Source: Litorimonas sp965205225 (GTDB lineage: Bacteria; Pseudomonadota; Alphaproteobacteria; Caulobacterales; Maricaulaceae). Taken from it: DNA of 64,000 bases. The stretch covers positions 1-64,000 of the forward strand of contig CBDBFZ010000002.1 in NCBI GenBank assembly GCA_965205225.1. The letters run 5' to 3'. This document shows, piece by piece, positions 51,191 to 60,322 of the stretch (position 1 is its first letter; each line of letters opens with the position of its first letter). Position numbers and translations under genes: made by a program. The notes under the pieces are model-generated. The model ran no database searches. It was not told the origin of the DNA and worked only from the letters and a program-made list of their open reading frames with translations.

Positions 51191-52860
51191 GAGGAAGAGC
51201 CGTTTAAGTTGGTGGAAGCAATCGCGTTTGATTGAGCACTTTGTGTCGGGCTGCACGGCACGCTGCGCTTCACGACTTGTCGGGGTGAATTGAGAGTAGA
51301 GGCGCTTTGTATTTTCATCGCCTGCGAGAGATTATCGCTTTAAAGCGGCCGATCAAAACCTGAATTGTTTGGATTCCCTTGAGAGCTGATTTATGATTCA
51401 TCGGGTTTGGGAGGATGGTTCATGTCAACACCTTTGCAAGAAGCAGTTCGGAGGCGGTTTCAGACGTTGATTGAAGAAGGGTTAAGCGGGCGTGCGGTAG
51501 CGTTGCGCTTGAAGCTTTCACCGGCCACCGAAGCGCGCGTTGGGGCCTTTCGATTCGACGAACCGGACGTGCAAGGGCAAGCTTGATACCCACCGGTCTT
51601 TTCTCGTCGAACTGATTGAACAGGACGGGGACATGACCATGCCTGAACTGGCCGGTGCGCTGGCCGGGGCGCTGGCAGACGCGACCGGCGTTCAGGTGCA
51701 CCTTGATGCGATTGGCCGGTTCCTGCGCAAACTCGGTTTTACATACAAAAAACGTTGGTCGCCACCAAGCGACGCCGCGCACGGGTAAGGAAATAACGCG
51801 ACGACTGGTTCGCTCATCGCTTGCCAGCAATCTCGGCATAACCGGATCGGGTTGTTTTCATTGATGCGACTTCAGTTAAAACGAACCTGACCCGCCAGCG
51901 CGTGGCTGGTCGCAGCGAGGAGAGCGGCTCGTTATGGATGCCCCTTTCGGGTCATGGGGAACACAGACCTTCATCGCCGGTTGACGTCAGATGCCCTGAG
52001 ATGCCCTGATCGCGCCGTGAGTCATCAAAGGCGCGATGGATGGCGGAGGCCTTTGCGGCTTACATCGCACAGGTGCTGGTCCCTGAACTGGCACCGGGAA
52101 CCGTCGTCATCCTGGACAACCTCGCCACGCACAAAACGCTGTCGCGGCCAAAGCCATGCGCGATGCAGGCTGCTGGTTTCTCTTCTTGCCCCCCTACAGC
52201 CCGGACTTGAACCCGATTGAGATGGCGTTCTCCAAACTCAAAGCGCATCTGCGAAGGATAGGTGCGCGAACCTTCACCGATATGTTCCACGCCCTTACGG
52301 AAATCTGTGACCTCTTCTCGCCAGAAGAGTGCTGGAACTACTGCAAAGCTGCCGGATATGTCTCAGGTTAAAGATCGGATGCTTTAAAGCTTGAAGTCGA
52401 GGCGGGTGATGTGTTTGGTGGCGAGATCGAAGTCGACGAAAGTTACTTTGGCGGGCGGCGTAAAGGTAAGCGCGGACGGGGCTCAGCGGGTAAAATCCCT
52501 GTATTTGGGGTGTTAAAGCGCGGTGGACGGGTGTACACGAAGATTATGCCCAATGCCACATCTGTCACATTGATGCCGATTATTGAGCATAAAGTCATTC
52601 CTGACAGCATTGTCTATTCGGATTGCTGGCGGGGCTATAACGTGTTGGATGTCTGTGAATTCAAGCATTTCTGGACCAATCATTCAAAGCTCTTTTCCGA
52701 CAAGCATCATCCCATTAACGGGATTGAGCATTTCTGTAGTCAAGCGAAGTGCCATATGCGCAAATTTAACGATGTTCCAAGGACCCATTTTGGACTATAT
52801 TTGAAGGAATGTAAGTGGCGTTTCAACAACTCTGAACTAAACGCCAATTATCACAGTTGA
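51191..52860 (+). pseudogene. IS1016-like (IS1595-family) transposase, split and frameshifted
   Basis: The 5' part encodes LSWWKQSRLIEHFVSGCTAR and then, in a shifted frame, YFHRLREIIA up to the TA at 51341-51342. The 3' part from 52387 encodes VFGGEIEVDESYFGGRRKGK, KHHPINGIEHFCSQAKCHMR and FGLYLKECKWRFNNSELNAN, the ISXO2 DDE-type core and its end. Both halves belong to one gene interrupted by the IS630-type element. Confidence 0.85.
51343..52384 (+). mobile_element. IS630-type element (1042 bp) with TA duplication, degenerate transposase
   Basis: The TA at 51341-51342 is duplicated at 52385-52386. The ends are inverted repeats (AAGCGGCCGATCAAAACCTGA against AAGCATCCGATCTTTAACCTGA). The transposase starts at ATG 51421 (STPLQEAVRRRFQTLIEEGL) but is broken several times. 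The readable pieces are EQDGDMTMPELAGALAGALA, LGFTYKKRWSPPS, LPPYSPDLNPIEMAFSKLKA and EECWNYCKAAGY, the IS630 DDE domain with its PDLNPIE motif. Confidence 0.88.
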
Positions 52861-52897
52861 ACCAACGGGTTAGAGACAATTTATCTAGGACAGCCCC

Positions 52898-53470
52898 ATG
52901 ATTAATTTATTTCATCTCATTTTTTCTAAGAAAACACCGCTCGCAATCATGTTGATTCTATTGTGCTCATGCGCCGAGAATGATGATGATGAGAGATATA
53001 AAAAATCGAATAGTATCAGCTTTATTATTGGTGTTACTAAGGAAGACATTCCTACAGTGAAAAACAATATCGATACTCTGATGCAAGAATCGTCTAATTC
53101 ATCATTAGAAAGTTTAATTGGTAGTTGGACCGGAACTTACGAATATTACGCCAAAAACGTACATATGCCTTATACGTTATTTTTTGATATTTCAGTAACG
53201 TCAACTGGTGATGTAATTATTAAGCCAAATGAATCAAGGGCTGAGTTTGAAAAGTTCTACGATATAAAATTTGTAGAACCATTATTGACTTACACGTTTG
53301 AAGGACATACTACAATGCTCGATGGTACTCCAATTCCAATCAGAGCTTCGTTAGTGCATAATGACTCAACTTTACAAGGTTTGTATCAAGAATCTTTGGG
53401 CGAATACTCTGGAACAGAATATTTTGCGGATTTTGATGCTAAACTTGAGAAAAAAACAATTGACGATTAA
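52898..53470 (+). CDS. Lipoprotein of unknown function in the exporter operon
   Basis: The 190-residue protein has a lipoprotein signal (TPLAIMLILLCSC, Cys near 26). A linker precedes a compact domain with LESLIGSWTGTYEYYAKNVH, IKFVEPLLTYTFEGHTTMLD and LVHNDSTLQGLYQES, suggestive of a small beta-barrel or lipocalin-like fold. I do not recognise a family. Its ATG lies in the right copy of ATGATTAA; before the IS insertion it would have overlapped the permease stop by 7 nt. A role as an accessory or immunity protein of the exporter is a guess from position. Confidence 0.7.
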   Translation: MINLFHLIFSKKTPLAIMLILLCSCAENDDDERYKKSNSISFIIGVTKEDIPTVKNNIDTLMQESSNSSLESLIGSWTGTYEYYAKNVHMPYTLFFDISVTSTGDVIIKPNESRAEFEKFYDIKFVEPLLTYTFEGHTTMLDGTPIPIRASLVHNDSTLQGLYQESLGEYSGTEYFADFDAKLEKKTIDD

Positions 53471-53523
53471 ACATTCTATAACATCGTTCCTTTAAGAGAA
53501 GTTGGAGTTGGAATTTTTTTCTT

Positions 53524-54804
53524 TTGTACGAGCTAATATTGAAAGTTAGAAAGAGATCTCTGGTGGATATTAAAATACAATCTAATCATTCTAAGTCAAC
53601 TTACTTAATTTTAGTTGGGATATTTATATTGCTAGCATTGCTAGCTGTTCCCTTGATTTACAGAAGCGTTGCAATAACAGTTATAAATCATAAAGATGTT
53701 GTACAATTAGTTCTGGAAGAACAAAAAATTAAACAAGGTTCATCTTTTCAATCTCAAGTGGTTGCCGCAGAAAGTACAGTTGTTACGTCGTCCTCAAGAG
53801 GGACCGTCGCTGAGGTTTTTGTCCGAAATGGAGAGTTTTTACCCTCTGAAGCTCCAATAATTCTCTTGGAGAATGTGGATATTGAACTTGAAGTCTCTTC
53901 AAGGGTATCAAGAATAGAAGATTTAAAAACATTGCGAGAGAATCAAAACCAAGAAAAAATACGGGAAGAGGTTGCATCTGAGATCAAAAATTTAGAACTG
54001 ACTGAGTCAATCGAAAAATTACAAAATGAACTTTTAGGTAAGCGACGGCTGGCCGAAGAAGGGTTTTTGCCTAAAAACTTTGTGAAGGACATAGAGAACG
54101 AGATTGCTCGGAAAAAACGACTAATAGATATTGAGAAGAAAAGTAACCGGAAGTTTGTCAATATTCGAGAAAAAAAACTTCAAGCATTAGATGTCAAACT
54201 AAAGCGAGCCCAGTTAGACCTAGAAACTACATTGAATAAACAAAATTCCTTGCTAGTTCGAAGCACAATAGCAGGAGAAATTTCACAAATGAACTTTTCG
54301 AGAGGGCAATCAGTAATGGAAGGAACCGAAATTGCAAGAATTTCCAGAACTGAACAAAAATATATTGAAGCTCTAGTCGATGAGTATTATCTGAATTCTT
54401 TAGAGTTGGGTCAAACCGCTCAATTGCCTTACAAAGATAAAAATTTCGAATTGGAACTGGATTATATTGACAGAACAATTGAGGATGGTAAATTTTTAGT
54501 ACGCTGGAAGTCTTCGAAGAAATTATCTGATTTAGGAATTGGGCAAGGGGTGTTCGTGGATCACGAATTACCGGGAAATAAACCTGTGACTGCAATCAAA
54601 TATAGTCCGTATCTCACAAACATTAAGGATAATGAATTGTTTGTTATGGGTTTAAATAATATTGCGACAAAAAGAAAAGTGAAGTTTGGCGACAGAGATG
54701 AGGAGTATGTAGAAGTATCCGGAGGATTAGACGTCGGGGATATAATTATTTTACCAAAAATTAATATTAACGATGGGATTAAGAAAGTAAGGCTATCAAA
54801 GTGA
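53524..54804 (+). CDS. HlyD/MacA-type periplasmic adaptor
   Basis: The 426-residue protein has one N-terminal TM (LILVGIFILLALLAVPLIYR). A lipoyl/barrel-sandwich half (VTSSSRGTVAEVFVRNGEFL) leads to a long coiled-coil hairpin (about 130-240, Glu/Lys-rich) and the second lipoyl half (TIAGEISQMNFSRGQSVMEG). Beta-barrel and membrane-proximal domains follow. It links the inner-membrane permease to the TolC-type channel. The listed start is TTG 53524; GTG 53563 with AGAGA upstream is equally possible and keeps the TM. Its TGA overlaps the GTG of the ATPase gene (GTGA). Confidence 0.87.
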   Translation: MYELILKVRKRSLVDIKIQSNHSKSTYLILVGIFILLALLAVPLIYRSVAITVINHKDVVQLVLEEQKIKQGSSFQSQVVAAESTVVTSSSRGTVAEVFVRNGEFLPSEAPIILLENVDIELEVSSRVSRIEDLKTLRENQNQEKIREEVASEIKNLELTESIEKLQNELLGKRRLAEEGFLPKNFVKDIENEIARKKRLIDIEKKSNRKFVNIREKKLQALDVKLKRAQLDLETTLNKQNSLLVRSTIAGEISQMNFSRGQSVMEGTEIARISRTEQKYIEALVDEYYLNSLELGQTAQLPYKDKNFELELDYIDRTIEDGKFLVRWKSSKKLSDLGIGQGVFVDHELPGNKPVTAIKYSPYLTNIKDNELFVMGLNNIATKRKVKFGDRDEEYVEVSGGLDVGDIIILPKININDGIKKVRLSK

Positions 54805-55463
54805 TCGAACTACAAAATGTCACGAAATCGTTCTATACTAAGTTCGTTCAAACTGTTGCCTTGAATGACGTTAACATGAATGTATTTGATGGTGAATTTT
54901 TGGCTGTCATGGGCCCTTCTGGTTGTGGCAAATCTACGTTGCTCTCAATAATAGGACTTCTTGACACTATCGACTCAGGCAATCTTTCATTTGACGGCAC
55001 TCTTGTTTCCGACCTAAAAGAAAGAGAGTTGGCAAAAATCCGTAGAAATAAAATCGGTTATGTGTTTCAAAATTTCAATTTACTAAATAATCTTTCAGTA
55101 TTAGAAAATGTTTGTTTACCTCTAAAACAATCTTCTAAAAGCAAAAAGGAAAGAGTAGAAATAGCTACTACTATGCTGGAACAAGTAGATTTAGGCCATC
55201 GGCTTAAGCACATACCACCTCAGCTATCTGGGGGACAACAACAAAGAGTATCGATTGCTAGAGCGTTGGTAAACTCTCCTGATTTGATTATGGCCGATGA
55301 ACCGACTGGCAATCTAGACAGTGCGCTTAGCAAAAACATTTTAGATATTTTAGCGAATATTAATTCAAAAGGGACAACTATCGTTATGGTAACTCACTCC
55401 CTACAAGATGCAAAAAAAGCGAACAGAATAGTGAATATGAGAGATGGCCAAATCGAAATTTAA
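54801..55463 (+). CDS. ABC transporter ATPase, MacB/LolD type
   Basis: The 220-residue ATPase has Walker A GPSGCGKST (about 37-45), Q-loop FQNFNLL, signature LSGGQQQRVSIARAL (about 137), Walker B DLIMADEPTGNLD and H-loop THS. It matches the LolD/MacB subfamily that powers FtsX-type permeases. GTG start at 54801 overlaps the adaptor stop; its end overlaps the TolC-like start by 20 nt. This is tight translational coupling within the exporter operon. Confidence 0.93.
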   Translation: MIELQNVTKSFYTKFVQTVALNDVNMNVFDGEFLAVMGPSGCGKSTLLSIIGLLDTIDSGNLSFDGTLVSDLKERELAKIRRNKIGYVFQNFNLLNNLSVLENVCLPLKQSSKSKKERVEIATTMLEQVDLGHRLKHIPPQLSGGQQQRVSIARALVNSPDLIMADEPTGNLDSALSKNILDILANINSKGTTIVMVTHSLQDAKKANRIVNMRDGQIEI

Positions 55464-56730
55464 AATTTTTTTCTCTCTGATATTATTCGCTGTGATTTTT
55501 TTTTCAACGTATGCTCAGGGCAACTCAAATCAACTATATGAATATATAAACTACGCCCTCCAAAACGACTCTAGATATATGGCCTTAGAAGAAAAGTATA
55601 TAGGATCGAAAGCAGCAATTGACTTGGCGCGATCGGAAAAATCAATTATGTTTGACCTTTCTGGGAATAATCAACTTCTCAATTCCGAGCTTGGAGGTCG
55701 AGATTTCTCCAATTCTGCTAGAATAGGTATTGGAGCCAGCTACAAGCTTTTCGACAATGGAGTAACCAATCTGTCTATAACTTCATCTGGTAAAGAAAGT
55801 CAGGCTGTGCTCTATGAACTTAAACAACGCAAACAAGAAATTATTTTACGTTCCTTACTAGCATTGGATAGTTTCAACAGGACATCTGAATCTATAGAGA
55901 TAAGAATAAAAAGTGTTGAAATACTAAATAGGCAATTGAGAGGAGCTCAATTGAAATATGAAATTGGCGACGGAACGATCACCGATGTAGCTTTGGCTCA
56001 GTCACGTTTGGCATCTGTGCAGTCGGGTTTAGTGCGAGAGAAGAGAGTTTTCCAAATGGTTAAATCTGAAATGATTTTGATATTTGGGGAAAATACTGAA
56101 CTCGAAAGTATAGATTTAGATAGTTATACTATTAATCTTCCAGTTTCTTTGGAATCGGCGCTCGAGTACGGACGCAACAATAATTACTCTTTGCTCCAAC
56201 GACAAACTTTGTTTGAGCGTGAGGAGAAAGAATTGGCAAAATCAAAGAAGCAGTTTGGACCTATCATTTCTATCACTAGCAGAGTCGACTATCGCAATCA
56301 AAGAAACTTCGGGTCCACAGGATCTTTTTCATCATCTGAAACCTCTCCGCAAGTTCTTCTCAATTTTTCTTTACCTTTGGGCACGGGAGGGAAGTCTACC
56401 GCACTGGAAACGATAGCTTCCTCGCGACTAAATCAAGCATATTTTGAATATCATAATACCGAAAAAGAATTGGCTTTTCTAATCCGAAACTCTTGGGAGT
56501 CACTCGAACTACTTGAAGAATTGAAAGAATATACCGGTGTGGCCGTAACAACCGCGGAGTTAGCACTTGAAGGCGCCATAAAGGAAAGAGATGCAGGTAT
56601 TCGACCCGCTATAGACGTATTAACAGCAGAACAACGCTTGTTGGATTCTAAGATTGCATTTTTAAATGCCGAAAGAAGTGTTTTTTCCAATAAAGTAAGT
56701 CTAGCATCATATTTATCACTACTTAGATGA
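55444..56730 (+). CDS. TolC-family outer-membrane efflux channel
   Basis: The 428-residue protein has a signal peptide (about 1-25, FFSLILFAVIFFSTYAQG) and two OEP repeats of long helices and strands. The repeats include AQSRLASVQSGLVREKRVFQ, LLNFSLPLGTGGKSTALETI and ERDAGIRPAIDVLTAEQRLL, then DSKIAFLNAERS near the C-terminus as usual for TolC. It would complete the tripartite exporter across the outer membrane. The ATG lies inside the ATPase gene. It is the last gene of the AT-rich island operon, and the 56731-56853 gap to the tRNA shows no further gene. Confidence 0.9.
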   Translation: MAKSKFKIFFSLILFAVIFFSTYAQGNSNQLYEYINYALQNDSRYMALEEKYIGSKAAIDLARSEKSIMFDLSGNNQLLNSELGGRDFSNSARIGIGASYKLFDNGVTNLSITSSGKESQAVLYELKQRKQEIILRSLLALDSFNRTSESIEIRIKSVEILNRQLRGAQLKYEIGDGTITDVALAQSRLASVQSGLVREKRVFQMVKSEMILIFGENTELESIDLDSYTINLPVSLESALEYGRNNNYSLLQRQTLFEREEKELAKSKKQFGPIISITSRVDYRNQRNFGSTGSFSSSETSPQVLLNFSLPLGTGGKSTALETIASSRLNQAYFEYHNTEKELAFLIRNSWESLELLEELKEYTGVAVTTAELALEGAIKERDAGIRPAIDVLTAEQRLLDSKIAFLNAERSVFSNKVSLASYLSLLR

Positions 56731-56853
56731 ACGATTTAATTAAATCCAAACAGCCATTCTTGCTCGAGACTTTAGATAGAGTTTGTGACGGTGAATCCTA
56801 AGCTGCAGCAAGACCCTTTCTTTAAAACCAAATATAATTTATCATAAGTAAAG

Positions 56854-56938
56854 TGGTGCGGGTGGTCGGACTCGAACCGACACTCCGTAAGGAACGGCAT
56901 TTTGAGTGCCGCGCGTCTACCAATTCCACCACACCCGC
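56854..56938 (-). tRNA. tRNA-Leu(CAA)
   Basis: On the minus strand the acceptor GCGGGTG pairs with CACCCGC, followed by A and an encoded CCA (56856-56854). The anticodon stem CGGCA/TGCCG holds the loop CTCAAAA, giving anticodon CAA (codon UUG). A long variable arm and the T-arm GGTTCGAGTCC fit a class II tRNA-Leu. It marks the edge of the AT-rich island, whose genes lie beyond its 3' end. Confidence 0.93.
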
Positions 56939-57037
56939 ACAGTGAGGTAACTGCTATTTATTGCAGATTATTTGCATGAATTACAATAAAAACTTTCGGT
57001 TATTCACCGTTATATCACGCCTTCCGTTGCAGAGTCA

Positions 57038-57300
57038 CTAGCTTACACCTTCTGACGTTAGCGTGGAGGCGTCAATCATATTTTTGATATGATTTGCATA
57101 GTATTTTTCTATCATCTCGACTGACGTTCGACAGTTCTTTGCTATTTGATAGATGTCTGCACCTTCCATAAAGCGCAAGCATATATATGTGTGTCGAAGG
57201 CTATAGGCAGTCCTGACTTGGCCTTCTCTGTTCATTTTGAAATCTTCTTGTTCAAGAATCCGATTGAAAAGTGCTCTGTGAAGTGTTGGAAACATGGAGT
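57038..57300 (-). pseudogene. Tyrosine recombinase C-terminal fragment
   Basis: The minus strand encodes REGQVRTAYSLRHTYICLRF then MEGADIYQIAKNCRTSVEMI and EKYYANHIKN. That is the RHTY box and the catalytic Tyr (EKYY) of phage-type integrases. The N-terminal and core-binding parts are missing, and the open frame upstream is antisense to the next gene. It lies 100 bp on the 5' side of tRNA-Leu, consistent with a past integration event at or near this tRNA. Confidence 0.8.
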
Positions 57301-57319
57301 CTTTGTGTTGAGGGTTGTA

Positions 57320-57922
57320 ATGAAGGGTCGCCTCGCATTTCTGGAACGCTGGTATGAAGGCGTGAAAACCGCAGCACGGCATCCGCATGCCAAACCAATC
57401 TTTGCTGGGATCTGCTTTATCGAAAGTTCCGTCTTTCCCATCCCACCGGATGTTATGCTGATCCCAATGGTTCAGGCCGCGCCGGAAAAAGCATGGCGGC
57501 TGGCCATGATTGCGACTTTTTTTTCTGTCCTGGGCGGAGCCTTTGGCTATCTACTCGGTCTGTTCCTGTTCGACGCTCTGGCGCTGCCTGTGCTGGAAAG
57601 TCTGGGCAAAGCGGACGCGGTGGCGGATTTTTCACATCGGGTTGAGGAATATGGTGCGCTGGCCGTGTTCGGGGCTGGACTCACCCCCTTTCCCTATAAA
57701 GTCATCACTATCATGAGCGGGGCTTTGAAGATTAATTTCGCGATCTTCATGGCCGCATCCGTTCTGTCCCGGGCCTTGCGATTTTTCCTTGTGGCCGGAA
57801 TCGTGAAAACCTTTGGCGCAAAGGCCGAGCAAATCATGAAGGAACGGTTTGGTTGGTTTTCATTCGGCCTGTTCGTCCTGCTGGCTGCCGCCTATTGGGC
57901 TTACAAAACCCTGCTGCATTAG
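57320..57922 (+). CDS. YqaA/DedA-like (VTT domain) inner-membrane protein
   Basis: The 200-residue membrane protein begins LAFLERWYEGVKTAARHPHA. Its VTT-domain features are FIESSVFPIPPDVMLIPMVQ, LGGAFGYLLGLFLFDALALP, FGAGLTPFPYKVITIMSGAL and a C-terminal TM. The re-entrant loops with E..FPIPPD and TPFPYK are typical of YqaA/DedA proteins, some of which flip undecaprenyl phosphate or phospholipids. ATG 57320 is chosen by family length; the longer frame overlaps integrase DNA. No clear ribosome site. Confidence 0.85.
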   Translation: MKGRLAFLERWYEGVKTAARHPHAKPIFAGICFIESSVFPIPPDVMLIPMVQAAPEKAWRLAMIATFFSVLGGAFGYLLGLFLFDALALPVLESLGKADAVADFSHRVEEYGALAVFGAGLTPFPYKVITIMSGALKINFAIFMAASVLSRALRFFLVAGIVKTFGAKAEQIMKERFGWFSFGLFVLLAAAYWAYKTLLH

Positions 57923-57927
57923 AGGTT

Positions 57928-58752
57928 TCAGACGTCCAGAAGGTTGATAATCCGGTCAAATCCATAATCGTAAAACGCCGCACGGCGTGCCGGATCGGTA
58001 TCGGGGCCGATCAGAAATGCGGTTTCATGGATGAGGGGGCGACCCAGCATGTCTGGTTTCGCGCTCAGCAGGCTCTTGACCCGGCGCGCCACAGCTTCAC
58101 CGCTATCGACCAAGGTCAAGGGCTGGTCGGCCGCCGCCTGCAACTCCTCACGCAAAAGCGGGAAATGGGTGCAGGCCAGAACGATCGCGTCAATATCGCC
58201 GCCAGATCTCCCGTCAAAGATCGGCGCAATCTCTGCGCGGATTCGCGCCATATCAATCGGCAGATCCCGAAACTTGCGCTCTGCCTCTTCAACCAGCGCA
58301 ACAGATCCGCGAAGCTGAACCTCACATTCACTCGCATATCGATCGATCAAAGCATCCACATAGGTGCGGCGCACCGTGCCGGGCGTGCCCAGAACCGCAA
58401 TGGTCTTCGTTTTTGAAATAGCGACGGCGGGTTTGATCGCTGGCACCACACCGACGACCGGAATGTCCAGCACTGCGCGAATCGCCGGTAACGCCGTCGT
58501 TGACGCCGTGTTACAGGCAATGATAACGATATCGGGAGAGAGCATCGCGCAGACCGGTGCCAGCAGGCCCGACAGACGCGCCCGAAGCTGCGCTTCCGTC
58601 TTTGCGCCGTAGGGCCGGAACGCGTCATCGGCGAGATAGGTCTGATTAAGATCCGGCAGGACCCTGCGGATCTCACGGCTCACTGACAGACCGCCGACAC
58701 CGGAGTCGAAGACCAGAATATGGTACGCGGATTGAGGGCAAAACAGAATCAC
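57928..58752 (-). CDS. murI: Glutamate racemase
   Basis: The enzyme has VFDSGVGGLSVSREI (first catalytic region), ADDAFRPYGAKTEAQLRARL, IIACNTASTTALPAIRAVLD with the catalytic Cys, and VLACTHFPLLREELQ with the second Cys. It makes D-glutamate for peptidoglycan. The frame stays open to ATG 58833, but that start would be only 2 bp from the divergent GTG 58836. GTG 58752 leaves room for promoters and gives about 274 residues, near family length. The true start is uncertain. Tail to tail with the YqaA-like gene. Confidence 0.9.
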   Translation of the reverse strand: MILFCPQSAYHILVFDSGVGGLSVSREIRRVLPDLNQTYLADDAFRPYGAKTEAQLRARLSGLLAPVCAMLSPDIVIIACNTASTTALPAIRAVLDIPVVGVVPAIKPAVAISKTKTIAVLGTPGTVRRTYVDALIDRYASECEVQLRGSVALVEEAERKFRDLPIDMARIRAEIAPIFDGRSGGDIDAIVLACTHFPLLREELQAAADQPLTLVDSGEAVARRVKSLLSAKPDMLGRPLIHETAFLIGPDTDPARRAAFYDYGFDRIINLLDV

Positions 58753-58835
58753 AGGCTCACATAAACCGAATTGAATGGCTGCACATGGACCCGAATAAGG
58801 TTTATTTTGCGCAAATGTCAGCTTAGCGATCATCT

Positions 58836-60317
58836 GTGAACGAAATCCAGCACAGATCAGATCAGACTTATGCGGTCTGGGCGACCGGGTTGATCGTCGC
58901 CTTATTGGTGTTCCGTATCACCTTGTTGCTGCTGAACCCGACTGGCCTGCATGGCGACGAAGCGCAATATTGGGCGTGGGCACAGGACCCGGATTTTGGC
59001 TACTATTCCAAACCGCCGCTGATCGCCTGGATCATCTGGACGACAACGGCGATCTTCGGGGATGCAGAATGGGCCGTGCGACTTGCCTCGCCTGTCCTGC
59101 ACACAATCACGGCCAGTCTGTGCTTCCTGACGGCCCGCAGGCTTTACGGCGCAAAAGCCGGATTGATCGCTATGGCGTTCTATGCGTTGATGCCGGGTGT
59201 CGCCCTTTCATCCTCGCTGATCAGCACGGATGCAGCGCTACTCGTTTTTGTTGCTCTGTTTCTGTATGCGTGGGTCCGTGTCCGCGAGCAGAACTCCTGG
59301 CATTGGGCACTCATCGTCGGGGCCGCGGTCGGGTTCGGACTCTTGGCCAAATACGCCATGACCTACGTCCTCCCGGCGTTTGGTCTTGCCGTGTTGTTTG
59401 AGGCCAGAACACGCAAGGCGATGCTGAACCTGCGGGGCGTTACAGCGGGACTGCTCACGGGGCTGATCGTGCTGCCAAACCTGCTGTGGAACGCGCGAAA
59501 CGATTTCGTCACGATGGTCCACACGACCGATAATGCGAACCTCAAAGACGGCCCGCAATTTAATTTGGATGAGCTGGCCGAGTTTCTGTTCGGACAGCTG
59601 GGTGTGTTTGGACCCGTGACGTTCATTCTGCTTCTCATCGCCATCTGGAGCGCGCAGCGACACCGGGGATCGTTCGATCTCTGGCTGGTGATGCTGGTCA
59701 CGACCCCACTCCTGATCATCTGCGCTCAGGCTATCGTCAGCCGCGCCAATGCCAATTGGGCCGCGGCGGCCTATGCCATCGCCCCGATATTGCTGGCTGG
59801 ATGGGCGATCCAGTCGCTCCGGAACCTGCGGTGGAGTGGTATTGGATTGATTGCAAACCTGGTGCTGGGGGTTGGACCGGGTCTGGTCATGACCTCACCC
59901 ACGCTGGTCGACCGGCTTGGATTCGCCAATGCAGTGAAGCGACAACGTGGCTGGCCGGAAACGATTGAGGCGATCCAGGCCGAATTCAATGACGGGAAAT
60001 TCGAGGCTATCGCCGTCGATAACCGGCGGCTTTTCTACGATCTGTTCTATTATGGGTTGGAGAATACGGCCCCGTTATTCATGTGGCGGTTCGAGCCCCG
60101 CCTGAACAATCATGCGGAGCTCACCAAGGCCTTGCCGCAGGACGACCGACCGGTTCTACTCGTGTCCTATTACGGACCCTATGCGGAGCATTTTGTGCGC
60201 GATTTCGAGCAGCTGACCCCGCTGGACGAGATCACGATAAATCTGGGCGGAGGTAAAACCCGGCAGCTCCGGACCTATGCCGCATCGGGTTATAAGGGAC
60301 CCGTGTACCGGAACTGA
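58836..60317 (+). CDS. GT39/ArnT-like membrane glycosyltransferase
   Basis: The 493-residue polytopic protein has the GT-C motif in the first large loop (NPTGLHGDEAQYWAWAQDPD, with DE) and KPPLIAWIIWTTTAIFGDAE. It has 10 or more TMs and a C-terminal periplasmic domain. This is the PMT_2/dolichyl-phosphate-mannose-type family, which transfers sugars from polyprenyl phosphate to lipid A, glycans or proteins. GTG 58836 is the listed start. It meets msrA tail to tail 5 bp away. The acceptor is unknown. Confidence 0.85.
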   Translation: MNEIQHRSDQTYAVWATGLIVALLVFRITLLLLNPTGLHGDEAQYWAWAQDPDFGYYSKPPLIAWIIWTTTAIFGDAEWAVRLASPVLHTITASLCFLTARRLYGAKAGLIAMAFYALMPGVALSSSLISTDAALLVFVALFLYAWVRVREQNSWHWALIVGAAVGFGLLAKYAMTYVLPAFGLAVLFEARTRKAMLNLRGVTAGLLTGLIVLPNLLWNARNDFVTMVHTTDNANLKDGPQFNLDELAEFLFGQLGVFGPVTFILLLIAIWSAQRHRGSFDLWLVMLVTTPLLIICAQAIVSRANANWAAAAYAIAPILLAGWAIQSLRNLRWSGIGLIANLVLGVGPGLVMTSPTLVDRLGFANAVKRQRGWPETIEAIQAEFNDGKFEAIAVDNRRLFYDLFYYGLENTAPLFMWRFEPRLNNHAELTKALPQDDRPVLLVSYYGPYAEHFVRDFEQLTPLDEITINLGGGKTRQLRTYAASGYKGPVYRN

Positions 60318-60322
60318 ACGCC

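Larger units (their letters stand above)
51148..52897 (+). mobile_element. IS1595-type (IS1016-like) element carrying an IS630-type insertion
   Basis: The outer ends share TGTCCTAGATAA (51153-51164; inverted at 52881-52892) and are flanked by the 8-bp duplication ATGATTAA. The transposase N-terminus (MRKSRLSWWKQSRLIEHFVS, 51191 on) and C-terminal half (52381-52860) are separated by an IS630-type element at a TA. Removing the inner element restores LREIIALKLEVEAGDVFGGE across the joint, then IEVDESYFGG. An earlier frame break near 51290 (GVN then stop) probably already disabled it. Confidence 0.9.
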
